DNA of 64,000 nt, taken from NCBI GenBank assembly GCA_947095535.1, contig OX352774.1, positions 78,182,416 to 78,246,415 on the forward strand. The letters run 5' to 3'. The position numbers were made by a program, and so were the translations under genes. The notes beneath the pieces were generated by a model. That model searched no databases. It saw only the letters and a program-made list of their open reading frames with translations, and was not told the DNA's origin. Source of the stretch: Poecilobothrus nobilitatus. Taxonomy: Eukaryota > Arthropoda > Insecta > Diptera > Dolichopodidae. Numbering within the stretch: the stretch's first letter is position 1; every line of letters begins with the position of its first letter. Below are positions 48,801 through 60,900 of the stretch, one piece after another.

Positions 48801-49102
48801 AAATTTATTTTGCCAAAAACACAAAAAAAAAAAAAAAAAACAAAAACCAAAACTAAAAAAACATGATGGGGGATGTAAAAGAAAAAGTTTTCTATTGAAT
48901 GTTGCCAAACATTTTTGGATGCAATTCATTTTTTAGCCTCTATCATTATATTGATTATTAGGGTGACCAGTTATGTATTCCTCGTTTTTAATAGAATATA
49001 TTGATTAATTTTTTTAATGATTAATCAATTAGCCTTTGTGTCCTTTTTACATTTCACACCTTCACCTAAAAACAATAACACTTTTCAAATAATTCATTTA
49101 GC
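45886..49102. other. AT-rich non-coding sequence
   Basis: No credible gene. At 48366-48672 open frames overlap on both strands, and a further minus-strand frame lies at 48678-48929; all are low complexity. The palindrome CACTATAATAGTG at 46939-46951 is listed separately. Confidence 0.65.
46939..46951. repeat. 13-base palindrome CACTATAATAGTG, copy 1
   Basis: The same palindrome, within a shared 17-base string GTAACACTATAATAGTG, occurs again at 59119-59131. Flanks differ outside that string. Confidence 0.7.
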
Positions 49103-49214
49103 GGCATCATATAAACAATAGTAAACAACATGGCGGGCAATCAGCTAACATAGTCGGCATCAGTCGGTATCATTTAAACAACAGTAAACAACATGGCGAG
49201 CAATCAGTTAACAT
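49103..49214 (+). repeat. 63-bp tandem duplication containing ATGGCG
   Basis: GGCATCATATAAACAATAGT through AACATGGCGGGCAATCAGC (from 49103) repeats as GGTATCATTTAAACAACAGT through AACATGGCGAGCAATCAGT (from 49166). Each unit carries an ATG preceded by AACAAC, a favourable insect start context. The first ORF stops after 7 codons, and the second runs for 15 codons (MASNQLTSLCTRAKKL-like) before TAA. The duplication is certain, but a coding role is not. Confidence 0.8.
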
Positions 49215-49720
49215 CGTTGTGTACCAGGGCAAAAAAATTGTAAATTAATTGGCAAACATTTTATTTAAAATTTAAAATTTTTTAAATTTTAATATAATTA
49301 AAGTGTAACTTTCATTAATGTAGTTTCCCAAGCAACTAACAAACTTTAACCATTACTCAATTTCACTCCCTTATGTAAGTCTGAAAAAAACTACCAATGA
49401 CTTGTTTGTTAATTGTTTTAGTTATTTTTCAAAATCCCACTTATAATCAATAAATTTGAAATTTTCTATTTTGAAAATAACGCATTAGTTGCTAATAGAC
49501 TCTTCATCTGTAAGTATGTATTTTGAAAAAAAAAAAATAAAAGAATCTGAATAACATAATTGTTGTTAAGTATCTTTAGGATTTATGCTACAATGATATG
49601 ATACTATTTACATAGAAAATGTTTTCAAAAAAACGTCTTAAATAATGTCAAAAAATTCACAAAAATTTTGAAGAAAAAACTGCTCACAAAAAATGTTATT
49701 TGCTTTGATTACCCAATGCA
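49215..49720. other. AT-rich non-coding sequence
   Basis: Nothing recognised here. Confidence 0.6.
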
Positions 49721-49724
49721 GGAT

Positions 49725-49830
49725 AGACAGAAAGTGCAAAGAAAGTTTTCTACGTTTTCTATAGTTTTAAATTTTCTGCAAAACATATAACTTAAAAATC
49801 ACATAAAAGCATAATTTTTTAGCATGATAG
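49725..49830 (+). repeat. dispersed repeat family 3, copy 2
   Basis: This copy aligns with 5650-5750 as described there: AGAAAGTTTTCTACGTTTTC, then TTTTCTGCAAAACATA. It has no ORF. Confidence 0.5.
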
Positions 49831-50688
49831 TACCAATCAGACAATAGCCATCAAAACCACTTATATAACTTCAGGTCCAGAGAAATTGACAGAGCACATG
49901 AAGTTGTACCTACTTGCAATATAACCGTTATATATGCTCAATTCGAAGCAAATTTATTTAATGTTGAACTTGAGAATTTGCATTAATAGGATAGGAACGT
50001 CTAGTTCTATGTATAATTATTACTCTTATCCGTGCCTGCAAAAGACACTTATTAAATTTTTGTATGTACTATTACTATTGATGTAAAGCTGCTGACCTAA
50101 AAGAGAGTACAATAAATAGTTTTTATTGATATTTATATGTGCATCTGGTTATTAACTAAAATATGAGTATTACTAGAAATTTTTGAGATTATCATTTACC
50201 ACCCCCTTGACAGCAATAGAACAAGTGCTGTAAAGGATATTAGATATATGGTCAGTTTGTTAAAATCTATATAATATGATTTCTATGGCATGAATTTCCC
50301 AAAAAAAAAAAAAAGGAATTATATTACAAGGATAATGGGAACCTATATATTATGCTTGCTTATGTTATATAATTATATGATGTGTCTAATAATCATAAGT
50401 ATTTTCAAAAATCATATTGCAAATTATATTAAATTACATGAAATCGGAATCAAATATTTTATAAAGTTAAAAATAAAATGAATTTGATATTTAAATTGAA
50501 AATTGATTTTGTACATGTTTAAGTAATTTCATAAATAAAATTTTAATAAATGTTGAATTTCGTATAACGTGTCTGAATGTAAATTGAAAAAAAAAATAAT
50601 TATATGAAATAGCATTGTAAAGATATTTAGAATTTTTGATAATCGTTAGATACAAAGTTACAGAAACAATAATATTATGAAATGGATT
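49831..50688. other. AT-rich non-coding sequence
   Basis: No gene. The 63-codon frame at 50290-50481 starts in a poly-A run and has no motif. Confidence 0.6.
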
Positions 50689-50734
50689 GGTATGACTCGC
50701 TAATTTTTTTTGGTATGACTCGTTTTAATTTTTT
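50689..50734. repeat. 23-bp tandem duplication GGTATGACTCG
   Basis: GGTATGACTCGCTAATTTTT repeats immediately as GGTATGACTCGTTTTAATTT. It abuts the 5' edge of the LINE fragment that follows. Confidence 0.7.
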
Positions 50735-50743
50735 TTATATTAA

Positions 50744-51120
50744 GGCTGCAAACATGGCATCCAGACGGACCATAATATTATCGGTAGATATGCTAGAAGA
50801 TTTGGTATGCATGTGGATTTTAACTAATGATTTTACATAGAGGAATTGAAACTATAAAGACAGCGCATTCTTCTCACCTGTTCAAGAGAAGGCAAAAAAT
50901 CTTGGTAATTTCTTTTTCCGAGACTTAGAAGAATTCGGAAAGATCATGGATGTGAAAAGCAGAAAAACTCTCATGTATGATAAGCTTTTAAGTTTCTTTC
51001 GTTAGAATAGTGTCTTCGTAGCATAAATCGCCAGAAATTTTAGTCGAATAGGATCTACTATCTTTTGTAACCTTACTGCAGAACTAGAGTCCATTGATTG
51101 CGACGTTAGCTCTGCGTTTA
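50744..51120 (+). pseudogene. decayed LINE 3' end (post-RNase H zinc-knuckle region)
   Basis: 50744-50824 reads ...TDHNIIGRYARRFGM, matching the TGH--IGR-A-RLGL block found near the C-terminus of R1/jockey/I-type LINE proteins. About 45-180 bases further on, two frames together give AHSSHLFKRRQKIL and then LGNFFFRDLEEFGKI. This corresponds to the AEHLL--CPAL-RRR-KILG--FF--LEE segment at the very end of such proteins. The cysteines of the zinc knuckle are lost, a TAA and at least two frameshifts interrupt it, and the remaining sequence to about 51120 is probably the old 3' UTR. Confidence 0.75.
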
Positions 51121-51980
51121 ATATTATTACTATTTAGTACCTTTCTTTTTATCAACTTCTTACTTTAAAGTATAGTCAAATTATTAAACTTTATTAGTCC
51201 TTTGATGTTAATGAACCTGAAATAATTTTCTTTTGAAAAATTTTATTTGGCTAATGTTTACTAAAAGATTAAAATATGAATAGTTAGATTTTATTTGGAA
51301 AAATTTATAACTACTCAGTTAACTGAATTTTATAGCTTATAATCAAATATAACTGGTAAAAAATAAAACCTAAAATAAAATTAAAATTAGTTTTGTCTAT
51401 ATTTTGTAAAAGTTTTTGAAAACTGTCTTAATTAGTTTGATTTTATTCATCTGCCCTTTGTCCGTCCGTATGTTTATGCACTTGTCTGACACTATATTAT
51501 TTTATACACTTTCTGCAACATTTAAAATAAATGAATCAAATTTCTTAGAACAATTTGATCTCATTAGAAAATTAGTTTTATATGAAAGAATTTGTTTTTT
51601 TTTTAACAGCCAAACAGTTTAAAAACTACAAACATCAAGGAGGAGGGACCGAAAAGGTAGATATTTAACTCAAGTTCTATTGAATAATATTTGTTAATCT
51701 GATACTTTCAAATGGCAGAAGGAAATTAATAATTTGCTTATAAAATAAAACAAATACAAAACATTTTTTCCCACAATATCATACACAAAACAAACATAAA
51801 ATTGTCTAAGACAAATTAATAAATTTTTCAAACAAAATTTACGAGTTTAAGAAAAGTTAATGGGCTGAAAGCGTAAAACTGAGCTTCGTTTGAAAAAATG
51901 AAATTGAGTTTAAGCTCAGTTTTATGCATTCTGGCCATGGCCTAAACTCAAGAAGAATACTCTTGTTTAAAAATTGAGAA
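51121..51980. other. AT-rich non-coding sequence
   Basis: No gene found. The 68-codon frame at 51416-51622 opens on a non-ATG codon and has no known domain. Confidence 0.6.
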
Positions 51981-51984
51981 GCTT

Positions 51985-52165
51985 TACTCCGAACAGGATA
52001 TGTGCACTTAGGAGCATCTACAAATTTTTAGTTTCTTAGAGGCAGTAGAGCTAACAGACGTATTTTAAGTGGAGATAAAATGCACAAGAGGTTGTAATAG
52101 AAGAAGCATAATAGATCTATTTCAAAAGGTCGCAGTATAACTTATATCCCTCAAAATCAAATTAT
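51985..52165 (+). mobile_element. LINE 3' terminal fragment, related to 62700-62935
   Basis: TTACTCCGAACAGGATATGT through TTTCTTAGAGGCAGTAGAGC and TTTCAAAAGGTCGCAGTAT matches the terminal 230 bases of the LINE fragment at 62.7-62.9 kb, with about 45 bases missing in the middle. The AAAGGTCGCAGT string near the 3' end is typical of the ends of R1/I-like insect LINEs. No coding part is left. Confidence 0.7.
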
Positions 52166-53940
52166 CTAATAATAACCTGGTACATTTTCTTTTGATAAAA
52201 GGGTTACTTTAGAAGATATTTGACCATGGTCTATGATTTTTCAAACTAAGGCGCAAAATTAACGCTCAAAGATATATGTATATTTCAATACATAAGGTAT
52301 TTTTTGTATAGCTTGTATTGAATCCTATTGTATCTTTTAACATTTAAGCAAATGACGGTAAACTTTTCACAATATAAAAAAAAAATGGTAATTATTATTA
52401 AATTCATTATATTTTAATTTCAAAAATGCGCATTTTTAGAAATCCTTACTTTTATATATTACCTTGGTTTTTTCTTTCCTTCAATAGACAATTTTAAATT
52501 AAATGCTGACAAACTTTTTTAATATTGATTTTTTATTGATCCTTTTTTTTTGTGTTTTGTTGTTGCATCAAAAAACTGAAATATTTGCATTTTTTTATTG
52601 CTATTGAATTTATCTAAGGAACAAAATAATATTGAAAATATATAAAAAAAAAATTATGAGGGTAAAAAAAAATATAGAACCACTTTGTCGATTTTTTTTT
52701 TTGGGAATTTTTGGGTTTTATAACATTTTTTGTTACAAATTTTCCCTTTTTGTTTTTGTTTTTATTACGAAATCCAACATAGTTGCCTTTTTTTCATACT
52801 GTGTTTAACTTGAATAGTTGGAGTGTTTATGGTAGGAGAAATTGTATCGATACATCTCTGAATATCAATAAAGTATTATATTATATTTGAAATTTATTTA
52901 TTTAAATTTTATACGTCAAACTACAGTGTAGCTATAAAAATATTGGTTCACATTCATATTGTAGTACTTTATACAAATTTGAATTCTGGTTATCTTAGCT
53001 CACATATTTTTATGTGTTTTAGTGACTATTAAATCATTTTTTAAATAATTGCTTCTCTAGAAGAACACTAAATTTCTCTATGTATTTTATTTTGAAAAAA
53101 TATCTGATTAAATTTTTCTGTTTCATTGGTTACATTTGCACTTGAGGATCTTCAACACCCATATATTTCAAAAATTTATGAAAATATATAATATATTTCA
53201 AACAAAAACGAGGAAGAATACAGTTGACTTTGTCAACTCTTAGATACCCGTACGAACCGTTAGTATGTTCACAGCCTGTCACTTTGCTTACAATATTATT
53301 TTTTAAATATTTTAGTATTTTAAAATAATTTGGGTGAATTTTATAATTTCTAGAATTATGGGTTGTACATATATTCAAACTATATGTTTACACATTCTTC
53401 AAAAGCAGATTTTAACATAACGATTATCAATCCAAAACTTTTTCAAATATTCTATAGTACCATTTAATACTAAGCGGTAAATGTATATTAAATTTACTTA
53501 GTACAAAATAGTAAATATAATTTTAAATATTATATTATATTATATTTAAATATTCCATTGACAGAATAATTTCTTATAAGTACAATAAAATACATATGTA
53601 TATGTATGTAAATACGGCGCTATATAATATACATCTATACTCTTATCATTCATTCACTAGTGACATATACGATATCTAAATAAACATGATATTATATAAG
53701 TATGTATATTAATCAATATCATATAAATAAAAATTCTTCAAGCAACCGTTATGTTGTTTATTTAATTATATTTTTTTTGTACTACGCATTATATCCTCAA
53801 CAATTTCAAATTATCGAGTAAAACAAAATGGAAAAAAAAATTAGTTAAAGAAATTTGTTAGAAAATTTGAAAAAACCAAGTAACACTTTCGTTAATTATA
53901 AAGTAACCATATATTATTAAAAAAAGTTGTTAACAGAAAT
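52166..53940. other. AT-rich non-coding sequence
   Basis: No credible gene. The 82-codon minus-strand frame at 53130-53378 has moderate composition but no recognisable motif and no start context of note. ATATTATATT-type repeats lie near 53525-53550. Confidence 0.6.
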
Positions 53941-53944
53941 AAAA

Positions 53945-54760
53945 GTATAATGTTAAAGCTTTAATTTTTGTGTATTACTTCAAAAAAATTTTATCAGGTG
54001 TTCAAGTTACAGGTGTTTAAAAATAGGAAATTTTCAGTTTTTGACCCCTTACAGCTCCTAAACGGGGGGTGATACAAAAAAAATTTCTAAAATGACTCAT
54101 ACTTATTTTCAAAGATCTAACTTCTGTCAAAATTTTAAGTTTCCAACTTAAACCGTTTAGAAGATAGAAGGGTTAAAGGATTTCGCAAAATTTGAGTTTC
54201 GCATAACGGTAAATTAAGACACCGTATGCCACAAATATATATTTATTGTATATATACTTTTAAAGCTAATGAAAGTAGTAATCGTTTGGTGTTTTCAAAA
54301 TGAAGATATACCTTATACAACTTGTGCTATAACAATTTAAATATAGAGCTTTTTTGAACCTTTGGGGAGCTGTAGCTCCGTAACGGGTGGGGCTACGAAA
54401 AAAAGTTATTAAAAATAAAATTAATATTTTTGTGAGATCTAACAGTAGTTAAAATTTCATAGCTCTATTTCGAAAAAAATGTGGGGATCTAAAAGTTAGG
54501 TGTTCGAGAGCTACCTTAAGGTTTGGTCCAAACTCAACCAAAAAAAATAGGGAACCTACAAATTACTCCAAAAATATTTTGTGTAAATTTCAAGATTCTG
54601 GCTTTATTAGTTTTTGAGTTAGCGTGCTGACGGACGGACGGACGGACGGACATGGCTCAAAAGTCTTAGAATTTTTTTCTGATCCGATCCATACCTTTGA
54701 AGGTATATCTAGCTCGCTTATTTCGAGGTGTTACAAACGGAGGAGTAATTTTAATAGCAA
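53945..54760 (+). repeat. dispersed repeat family 1, copy D with extended right end
   Basis: Core CATAACGGTAAATT at 54202-54215 and GCTGTAGCTCCGTAACGGG at about 54369-54387 match copies A, B and E. A second related phrase, CAGCTCCTAAACGGGGGG, sits at 54051, suggesting internal repetition as in copy C2. The right end runs through (GGAC)n into GGACATGGCTCAAAAGTCTT and GGTGTTACAAACGGAGGAG, wording that I associate with a widespread but, to me, unnamed arthropod repeat. No ORF is present. Confidence 0.7.
54629..54651. repeat. (GGAC)n microsatellite inside family 1
   Basis: Five GACG/GGAC units. The other copies have a shorter version (ACGG, CCGTCC or CAGACAGACA) at the same place, so this simple repeat is part of the family's end and has grown here. 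Confidence 0.85.
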
Positions 54761-54985
54761 ATTCTGCCAAAATAGATTAAGTTAGATATTAATTTTAGTA
54801 AAAACAAAAACAAATTGGGTGAATTTTCAACAAAGAGTACTTCACGAAGTAAGTGCTTATAGAAGTCATATTTTTGAATATTTTATAAAAAAAAGTAAAG
54901 CGTTTTTAACAAAGATTAGAATTTCTGCTAAATATGCAAACGTTCTTAAAAATTTTAATAAAAAAATTAAATATTAGGGGAATCA
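54761..54985. other. AT-rich non-coding sequence
   Basis: Nothing recognised. Confidence 0.6.
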
Positions 54986-54989
54986 TCCA

Positions 54990-55515
54990 AAGACACCAAG
55001 AATACCCTCTTTATATTTTTAAATGCATACTCACTAAACCTACCTCCTCCTTTAGCCAATATAATGGAATGAAATCCCTAACTGATAACACAGTCTAAGG
55101 AATAGGGATAGGAGAGGACAGGGCAAGGATCCGGACACATTAAAATGGCGTGTAGAACTGCCAAATGGAAGAATGCATCCGCCTATTATTATTATTACTA
55201 TTTTGCTATCAGTCACGTAAGCCTGTTATAACATGCTTACATATAAGTAGTAAATATAACACCTTCTGGCATGAGTTAATAATTGAAGACAATCATTGAA
55301 GTCATTATTGCAGCTATTATAATCAGTATTAGTATTAGCTATTAATATTATTATTATTTACTATTAAGTTAAGGGCATCACTGGACAAACATGTAGTAGT
55401 ATATATAATACATTCCTGCATGATGTAACCAAAGGTACCTCAACTGCAGTAGCTATATTTTTATTACTATTATTAATTTTATATCGTATAATAATATAAA
55501 ATTACAACTTATTTC
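54990..55515 (-). other. GC-richer unresolved block, possibly retroposon body
   Basis: From 55000 to 55190 the sequence is richer in G+C than its surroundings (CCTACCTCCTCCTTTAGCC, GGATAGGAGAGGACAGGG, GGATCCGGACAC). It lies on the downstream side of the minus-strand tRNA-like head at 55521-55592, so it could be the body of a long retroposon, but the interval is longer than a typical SINE. ATT trinucleotide-rich patches lie at 55180-55200 and 55330-55360. Confidence 0.35.
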
Positions 55516-55520
55516 TTTAT

Positions 55521-55592
55521 ATGCCCTGAGCGGGGTTGAAACCCAAAATCTTTCGATTAAAAAATTGACGACTTAATCGCTACACCATAAAT
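55521..55592 (-). mobile_element. tRNA-like SINE head, minus strand
   Basis: The reverse complement reads GGTGTAGCGATTAAGTCG (A box region), then TTTTTTAATCGAAAGA, then GGGTTTCAACCCCG (B box region with a T-arm-like stem) and CTCAGGGCAT. The spacing of the two boxes is that of a tRNA. The anticodon arm and the acceptor ends do not pair well, so this is tRNA-derived rather than an active tRNA gene. It differs from both SINE families above. Confidence 0.7.
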
Positions 55593-55599
55593 CATATAA

Positions 55600-57754
55600 A
55601 TTGATATGGAAATTCCAAAAGTTAAGATTGAATAAATATGAGGGATAATTACGAATGATTAGGACATCTGGATAGAAAAGTTCTGTTAGAATAGTTTTAA
55701 AATTTATTTAATTATGTCGATTTTATTATTTCTACATTTTTACCCAGAAATATCTGAATTAAGGAACTTATTGTATTACGAAGTTGCAAGATCTTGATCT
55801 AGGGATTAGTAGTAATGGTGAATATATAAAGTCTTTAATTTAAAATTAAGAAATTGAAAAACAAAAGGACTAACTGTTATTGACAGTGGTCATATATATG
55901 TGAAATTTATAATGACGAACTGATAATGTTCTCTAATATCAGCTGAATCTAATTATTTCAAAAAATTATTATTCATTTCCTATCAAATACTTTCAATTGA
56001 TACTGTACTTTAATAAAAACATATAAAATATAGTTAAGTGAATGAAAATTGAATGAAAAACTGATTGAAATTTGTTTTTTTTTATTTTATGTTATCTCCA
56101 TACATTTTAATATTTTCATTGGAAAATTATGAAATTTTTCTTTTTCAATTTATGTTGTTTATATATATAGAAAGTTAATAAAAGGATTGTACAGGATGAT
56201 TTTAGTTAATTTTTTTTTTTTGCTTAATGATTAGATATATTTTTTCACTTCACTTCATTTTTTAGATACATTCTTTCCACTTCTGCTATTTAATTTTATT
56301 TGACAGTATAGTCCAGATGTTTTAGAAAGCAGGTTTTTTTTTTGGCCACAAAGGAAAAACTAGGTCAAAGCCAAAGCAAAAAATCCAAAGTTTAATGAAT
56401 ATTTTTTTTAGGTGTAAAAAATAAACGACTCCAGGTTATAAGAGTATCCTTTTAAAATTTCATATTTTTTAGTATTTTTAAACAAAATAAATTTCTATAC
56501 TCTTCTTTTTCAATCATCAATAAGTTTCTTAGATTCCTTAATGAATGCAAGTAGGCAAATAAAATCATTCCTGTCAAAACATAACAATATGGATTCTTCT
56601 TATATTGCAGAAATAAATTATAGAGTAAATTTATTTATATATAGGAAGTAAATATTTTTCAAGAAATTATAAACTGCAAACCATTCAGTACTGAAAAGAA
56701 AATGCATAACGGTATTTCCCCTTTAAATATATTATTTAAACAATTTGTTTTGTTTTTTTTTTTTTAATTTATAAAAAATATAAAAATAAAATTTAAATAA
56801 ATTTATTTAGTAAATGTATAAAATTTCTGAAAATATTTTTATTTTCAAATAATTATTAGAAAAATTATAATTTTTTTTTTTAAATACTTTATAAACATTA
56901 AAGTGGATTATTTTTGGTCTATAAAATAACTATCCATATAGTAATTTAATTAAATATTCTGAATTAAATATTAAGAGTAGATAAAGGTTCAATATAGCTA
57001 TTATTTTTTTTGATCCTCAATATAAAAAAAAAAAAAAAATTCCAAAAATAAAATTCAAATTTTTAATACAATAAAATCTAATCTGTTAAATCAATATTTA
57101 TTTTTACACAAGAGTAAATCAATTTTATTTCCATTTTATTTTTGAATTTTATTTTAATTTGAATAAAAAATGAAAACAAACCTTTTTTTTTGTTGCTTCT
57201 CTATAAACTTTTTCATTTGTTTATGTATTTATGTGTGTATATGCTTTTAAAAAGTACATACATATATATGTTCGCAATATATTTTACATTAATAAATGGG
57301 CAGCTTATATAAGTCAAGTAATGAGTCCCAAGTTTATTAGGATTCTATAAAAACAAATAAAATAATATTGTTTGTATGTATGTATTGTTGCAAACAAACA
57401 AATAAAAGTTTATTAATCCTTTTAATACGATAAAGTTACGGATGTACCATATCAACAGTATATTGTATTTTTTTTTTTTGTACCATTATTAAATTTATGG
57501 ACAAATTATTGAAAAAAATTTTCTAATATTTTTCGGGAAAAAAGATTATTGACATTGATAAAAGCTACAAACACAATTCGAAGTATCGACCGTCTACCAC
57601 CGTTCAATTATTTTTCGTCAAATGAAACATAATTTATACGGAGACCCAAAATAAAAATAAAGACAAACAAAAATACAAAGAAAATTAAAAACTATTAAAT
57701 ATTGAAATGGAATTTGAATTGAAACTGATTATTCAAAATCAATTAGATATTTTT
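55600..57754. other. AT-rich non-coding sequence
   Basis: No gene found. T- and A-rich runs are frequent (56751-56765, 56871-56881 and 57026-57041). Confidence 0.65.
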
Positions 57755-57919
57755 GGGGCCTTGGTGGCCTAGTGGATAAGAGTTTATAAATGACGCCGTA
57801 ATAACTGAGGCAGTGTGCGTTCGAATCCCACACACGTAAAAACAATTCCCCCGGACGGTACTTAAGCTAAGTTTGAAAAAGAAAGGCAGGGGAATAACCT
57901 AAAAAAACAAACAAAAAAA
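57755..57919 (+). mobile_element. tRNA-derived SINE, family S head with different tail
   Basis: The head GGGGCCTTGGTGGCCTAGTG (A box) and B box GCGTTCGAATCCC (about 57819-57831) align well with family S, as does TTTATAAATGACGCCGTAA. After the CACACACGTAA segment the body diverges: GTTTGAAAAAGAAAGGCAGG and AATAACC lead into an A-rich tail with CAAAC interruptions. The hairpin seen in the other copies is not preserved. I could not define a clear target duplication. Confidence 0.85.
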
Positions 57920-57932
57920 ACTAGTTTTTAAT

Positions 57933-57989
57933 TTTTGTTGCTTAGAGATATTGTATTTATTGATTTTAGATTTTGTTGCTTAGAGATAT
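57933..57989. repeat. 38-bp tandem duplication TTTTGTTGCTTAGAGATAT
   Basis: The 19-base string occurs at 57933-57951 and 57971-57989, just after the SINE tail. Confidence 0.8.
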
Positions 57990-60900
57990 CAAACCCGACA
58001 ATCAGTAAATTCGATAGAAATAGAAAATATCTAATTCTCGACGACGACAAAGCTTTGGTTGGACGGCGATAGTCTCAATTGTGAATACAGAATAGATAAG
58101 AATGTCTATATATGTTTTAATTTTTTAGTCGGCAATTTTTCACCAATGGCAGGAATTGTGTTTAATACTTTTAGATATATTCAATATTTTTTTGAGTTGA
58201 GAGCGTCCATTGTAAATTGTTACAATTTCTTATTATTTTTATATTGGAAAATATACAATCTCATCAATCAATTATACATTAATCAAAACATGCTCGTTGA
58301 ATTCTTTTTCCTGTTGTTCGCTATACTAAGTTACCGGTAGTTTATTATGTGAATTTGATTTTGAGTATTATAGATGACCCATGTATCGGAATCACAAGTA
58401 TGTGTACATTTTTTGAATAAAATAACAGTAGTTTTCAATTAATACATTTTTGTAATGATAAAATACTCTAAAAAATATTATAATAACTACCTAAAAGTAA
58501 ATAACTTCTTTAATATTTTCGGTCTTATGTGCTTCCTAAAATTGTTGAGGATTTCGTATACAACATTTAAAGATTCAAGGCAAGCATTAACAATTTTGTT
58601 CACAACATTTGTGTCAATTTGAAATCAATTTACATTCCCAAATATTTATTTCTCATATAATCAAGAAGTAAATTAGTACTGAATGACGTACAAACTGTAG
58701 CTTGGTCATAAATGAAGGTTAGTTTTTAGTAGATTAAAGTCCCACATAATCGTAGATGACTTGCGTTTGTTCCTTTCCCCTATAGTGTCTTTTGATGATT
58801 CCCAACTGCCCTCGTCAAAAACAATTGGTGGGTAGGTAGCCTCCAGTAGATATCTAAGGACAAAATAGAAATCAAATGGTTCATGGTGATGGTAAAAAAA
58901 CATGGTAAAAATTAAATGAATTTAAAACAAATTTACAGGCTATGTGGTAGTTTAAGATCTTTCAGCATTTATTAATTTGAAATAAAAACTGTTATATAGT
59001 ACGAGTACATTAAGGAAGAAATGATTTTATCCTTTTAACGATTTAATATTAAATAAAAGTAGAAAATATATTGCACCAAATTTTAAGTAATTTCTAGAAC
59101 AGTTCAGAATAGCCGTAACACTATAATAGTGAGGAGACAAAAGAACTTCTTACGATAACATAGGAAAGGAAATGTCAAATATCGTTACCTGACCATATAA
59201 AATTTCATTTTTTTTTTATTATTACATGAATAACATTTTACTAAAATATTATCGTTTTTTTTACTTCTTAATGTCATGTCATTGCAAAAAATTTCAACTT
59301 TAAAATTGATTTATTTGAAATCCTCTCATAAATTTTAAATTGAAGTACATGACACTAAAAAAATATGATATAATGTACTACAGAATGTTAAGGTTAAGGA
59401 AAACTTTTATCTTAACATCTATAATAGTCATAAATCCTTCGATTAAGGTCTAAACAAACTTTTTTAAAGAAAAACTTTTAAAGACCATATTTTCTTTTTA
59501 TTTTAACAAAAGAAAAATAATTTTAATTTATCTGCCGTTTTTATTTTTTCGCTTTGTGTTTTGTATTTGCTCTCATTTTGTTGGATTATAACTGTCTTAT
59601 AACACTATATAAACACTATAGACATACTACACTATATGTATATACATATTTAATCCTCAATTAACACCTGATATTATTGTTTTTATTTTTGATGTTTAAG
59701 AAAAATCTTTTCACATTTTATTTCCCAACATTCTTAAGATACAAAAATCTCTTAAATAATTCACAATAGAGAATACATTTCATTTTATTTTATTTTTATT
59801 CATTTTATTTTTGTGAAATAATATATCCTTTGAAATCATACCTATAATGTCCTTTTCATATGTTCAGGGAATTAAGAAAAAAATCTTATACTACTTACTA
59901 TACACCTACTAAACATATAAAATGAAATTTTTCATTTTAAATGTGTTATTTATATTTTTGGGCCCTTAAAACCGATAATCTCAACATATCAAAGTGTCCA
60001 TTAACAAAGTGTCCAATGATGAATTCTAATGATTTAGGAACTTTTGATTTTTTGTTTATTTTTTTCGATTTTTTTTTTTTGTTTTATGAGTTGAAAAATT
60101 CATATCAATGTATAGGGTATATTATATATTGAAGTTGAACATATGAAATAATCTTCAAGGATCATTAAAATAACATCAAAAAAATATTGAGAGAAAAGAA
60201 AGTGAAATCTTTAAGTAAACAAAAGCAAAATAATCTTAAATTGTATCTTTTGACCTTAATACTTTTGATTTTTATTCTTTTATACATATACATATGTATA
60301 TATACACATACAAAAAATAAATTTATACAAATTTTTCGATTATTTTATACATTTAAAAATAAAATATAAGAAAGAGATAAAAATATAAACCTGTAATAGA
60401 ACCTGAATCCTTTTCTAGTTTTTATTTTATTTTTTTCTTTTTTTTTTTAAAACAATAATTTATCTTTCAATCTTTTAATATTATATGAGTGTAAGTTCAA
60501 TATTTAATATATATGTATATATGCACATATATAGCTTTCAAAGAGTTACTCTATCTTAATTTATCTTTCTCTTTTTTACTCACAATATTAATTTGTTTTT
60601 GTTGTCAATTCTGCCTTCTTAAAGACTTTTAATACTTTGTGTAAATGATGAAAAATTGGTATAGATTTACTGATGGTTTTACTTAAAACCACAAGTAAAA
60701 AAAAAAAAAAAACATAGACATAACCAGGAAAAAGAAAAATTGAGATAAAAAAAAAAAAAAGGGATACAATTTTATGGGTTCTTTACCAAAACATTAAGAT
60801 TTTTATCATAAATTTTATTTGTTTTCTACAATATTATCTATCTCTTTCTATCTCAGATTTTATTCACACCAATCTTTATTTGCGGTGTAAAATTAGGAAC

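Noticed and set aside
55521..55592. Functional tRNA gene
   Set aside because: The internal boxes are tRNA-like, but the acceptor and anticodon stems do not pair properly, so it is SINE-derived.
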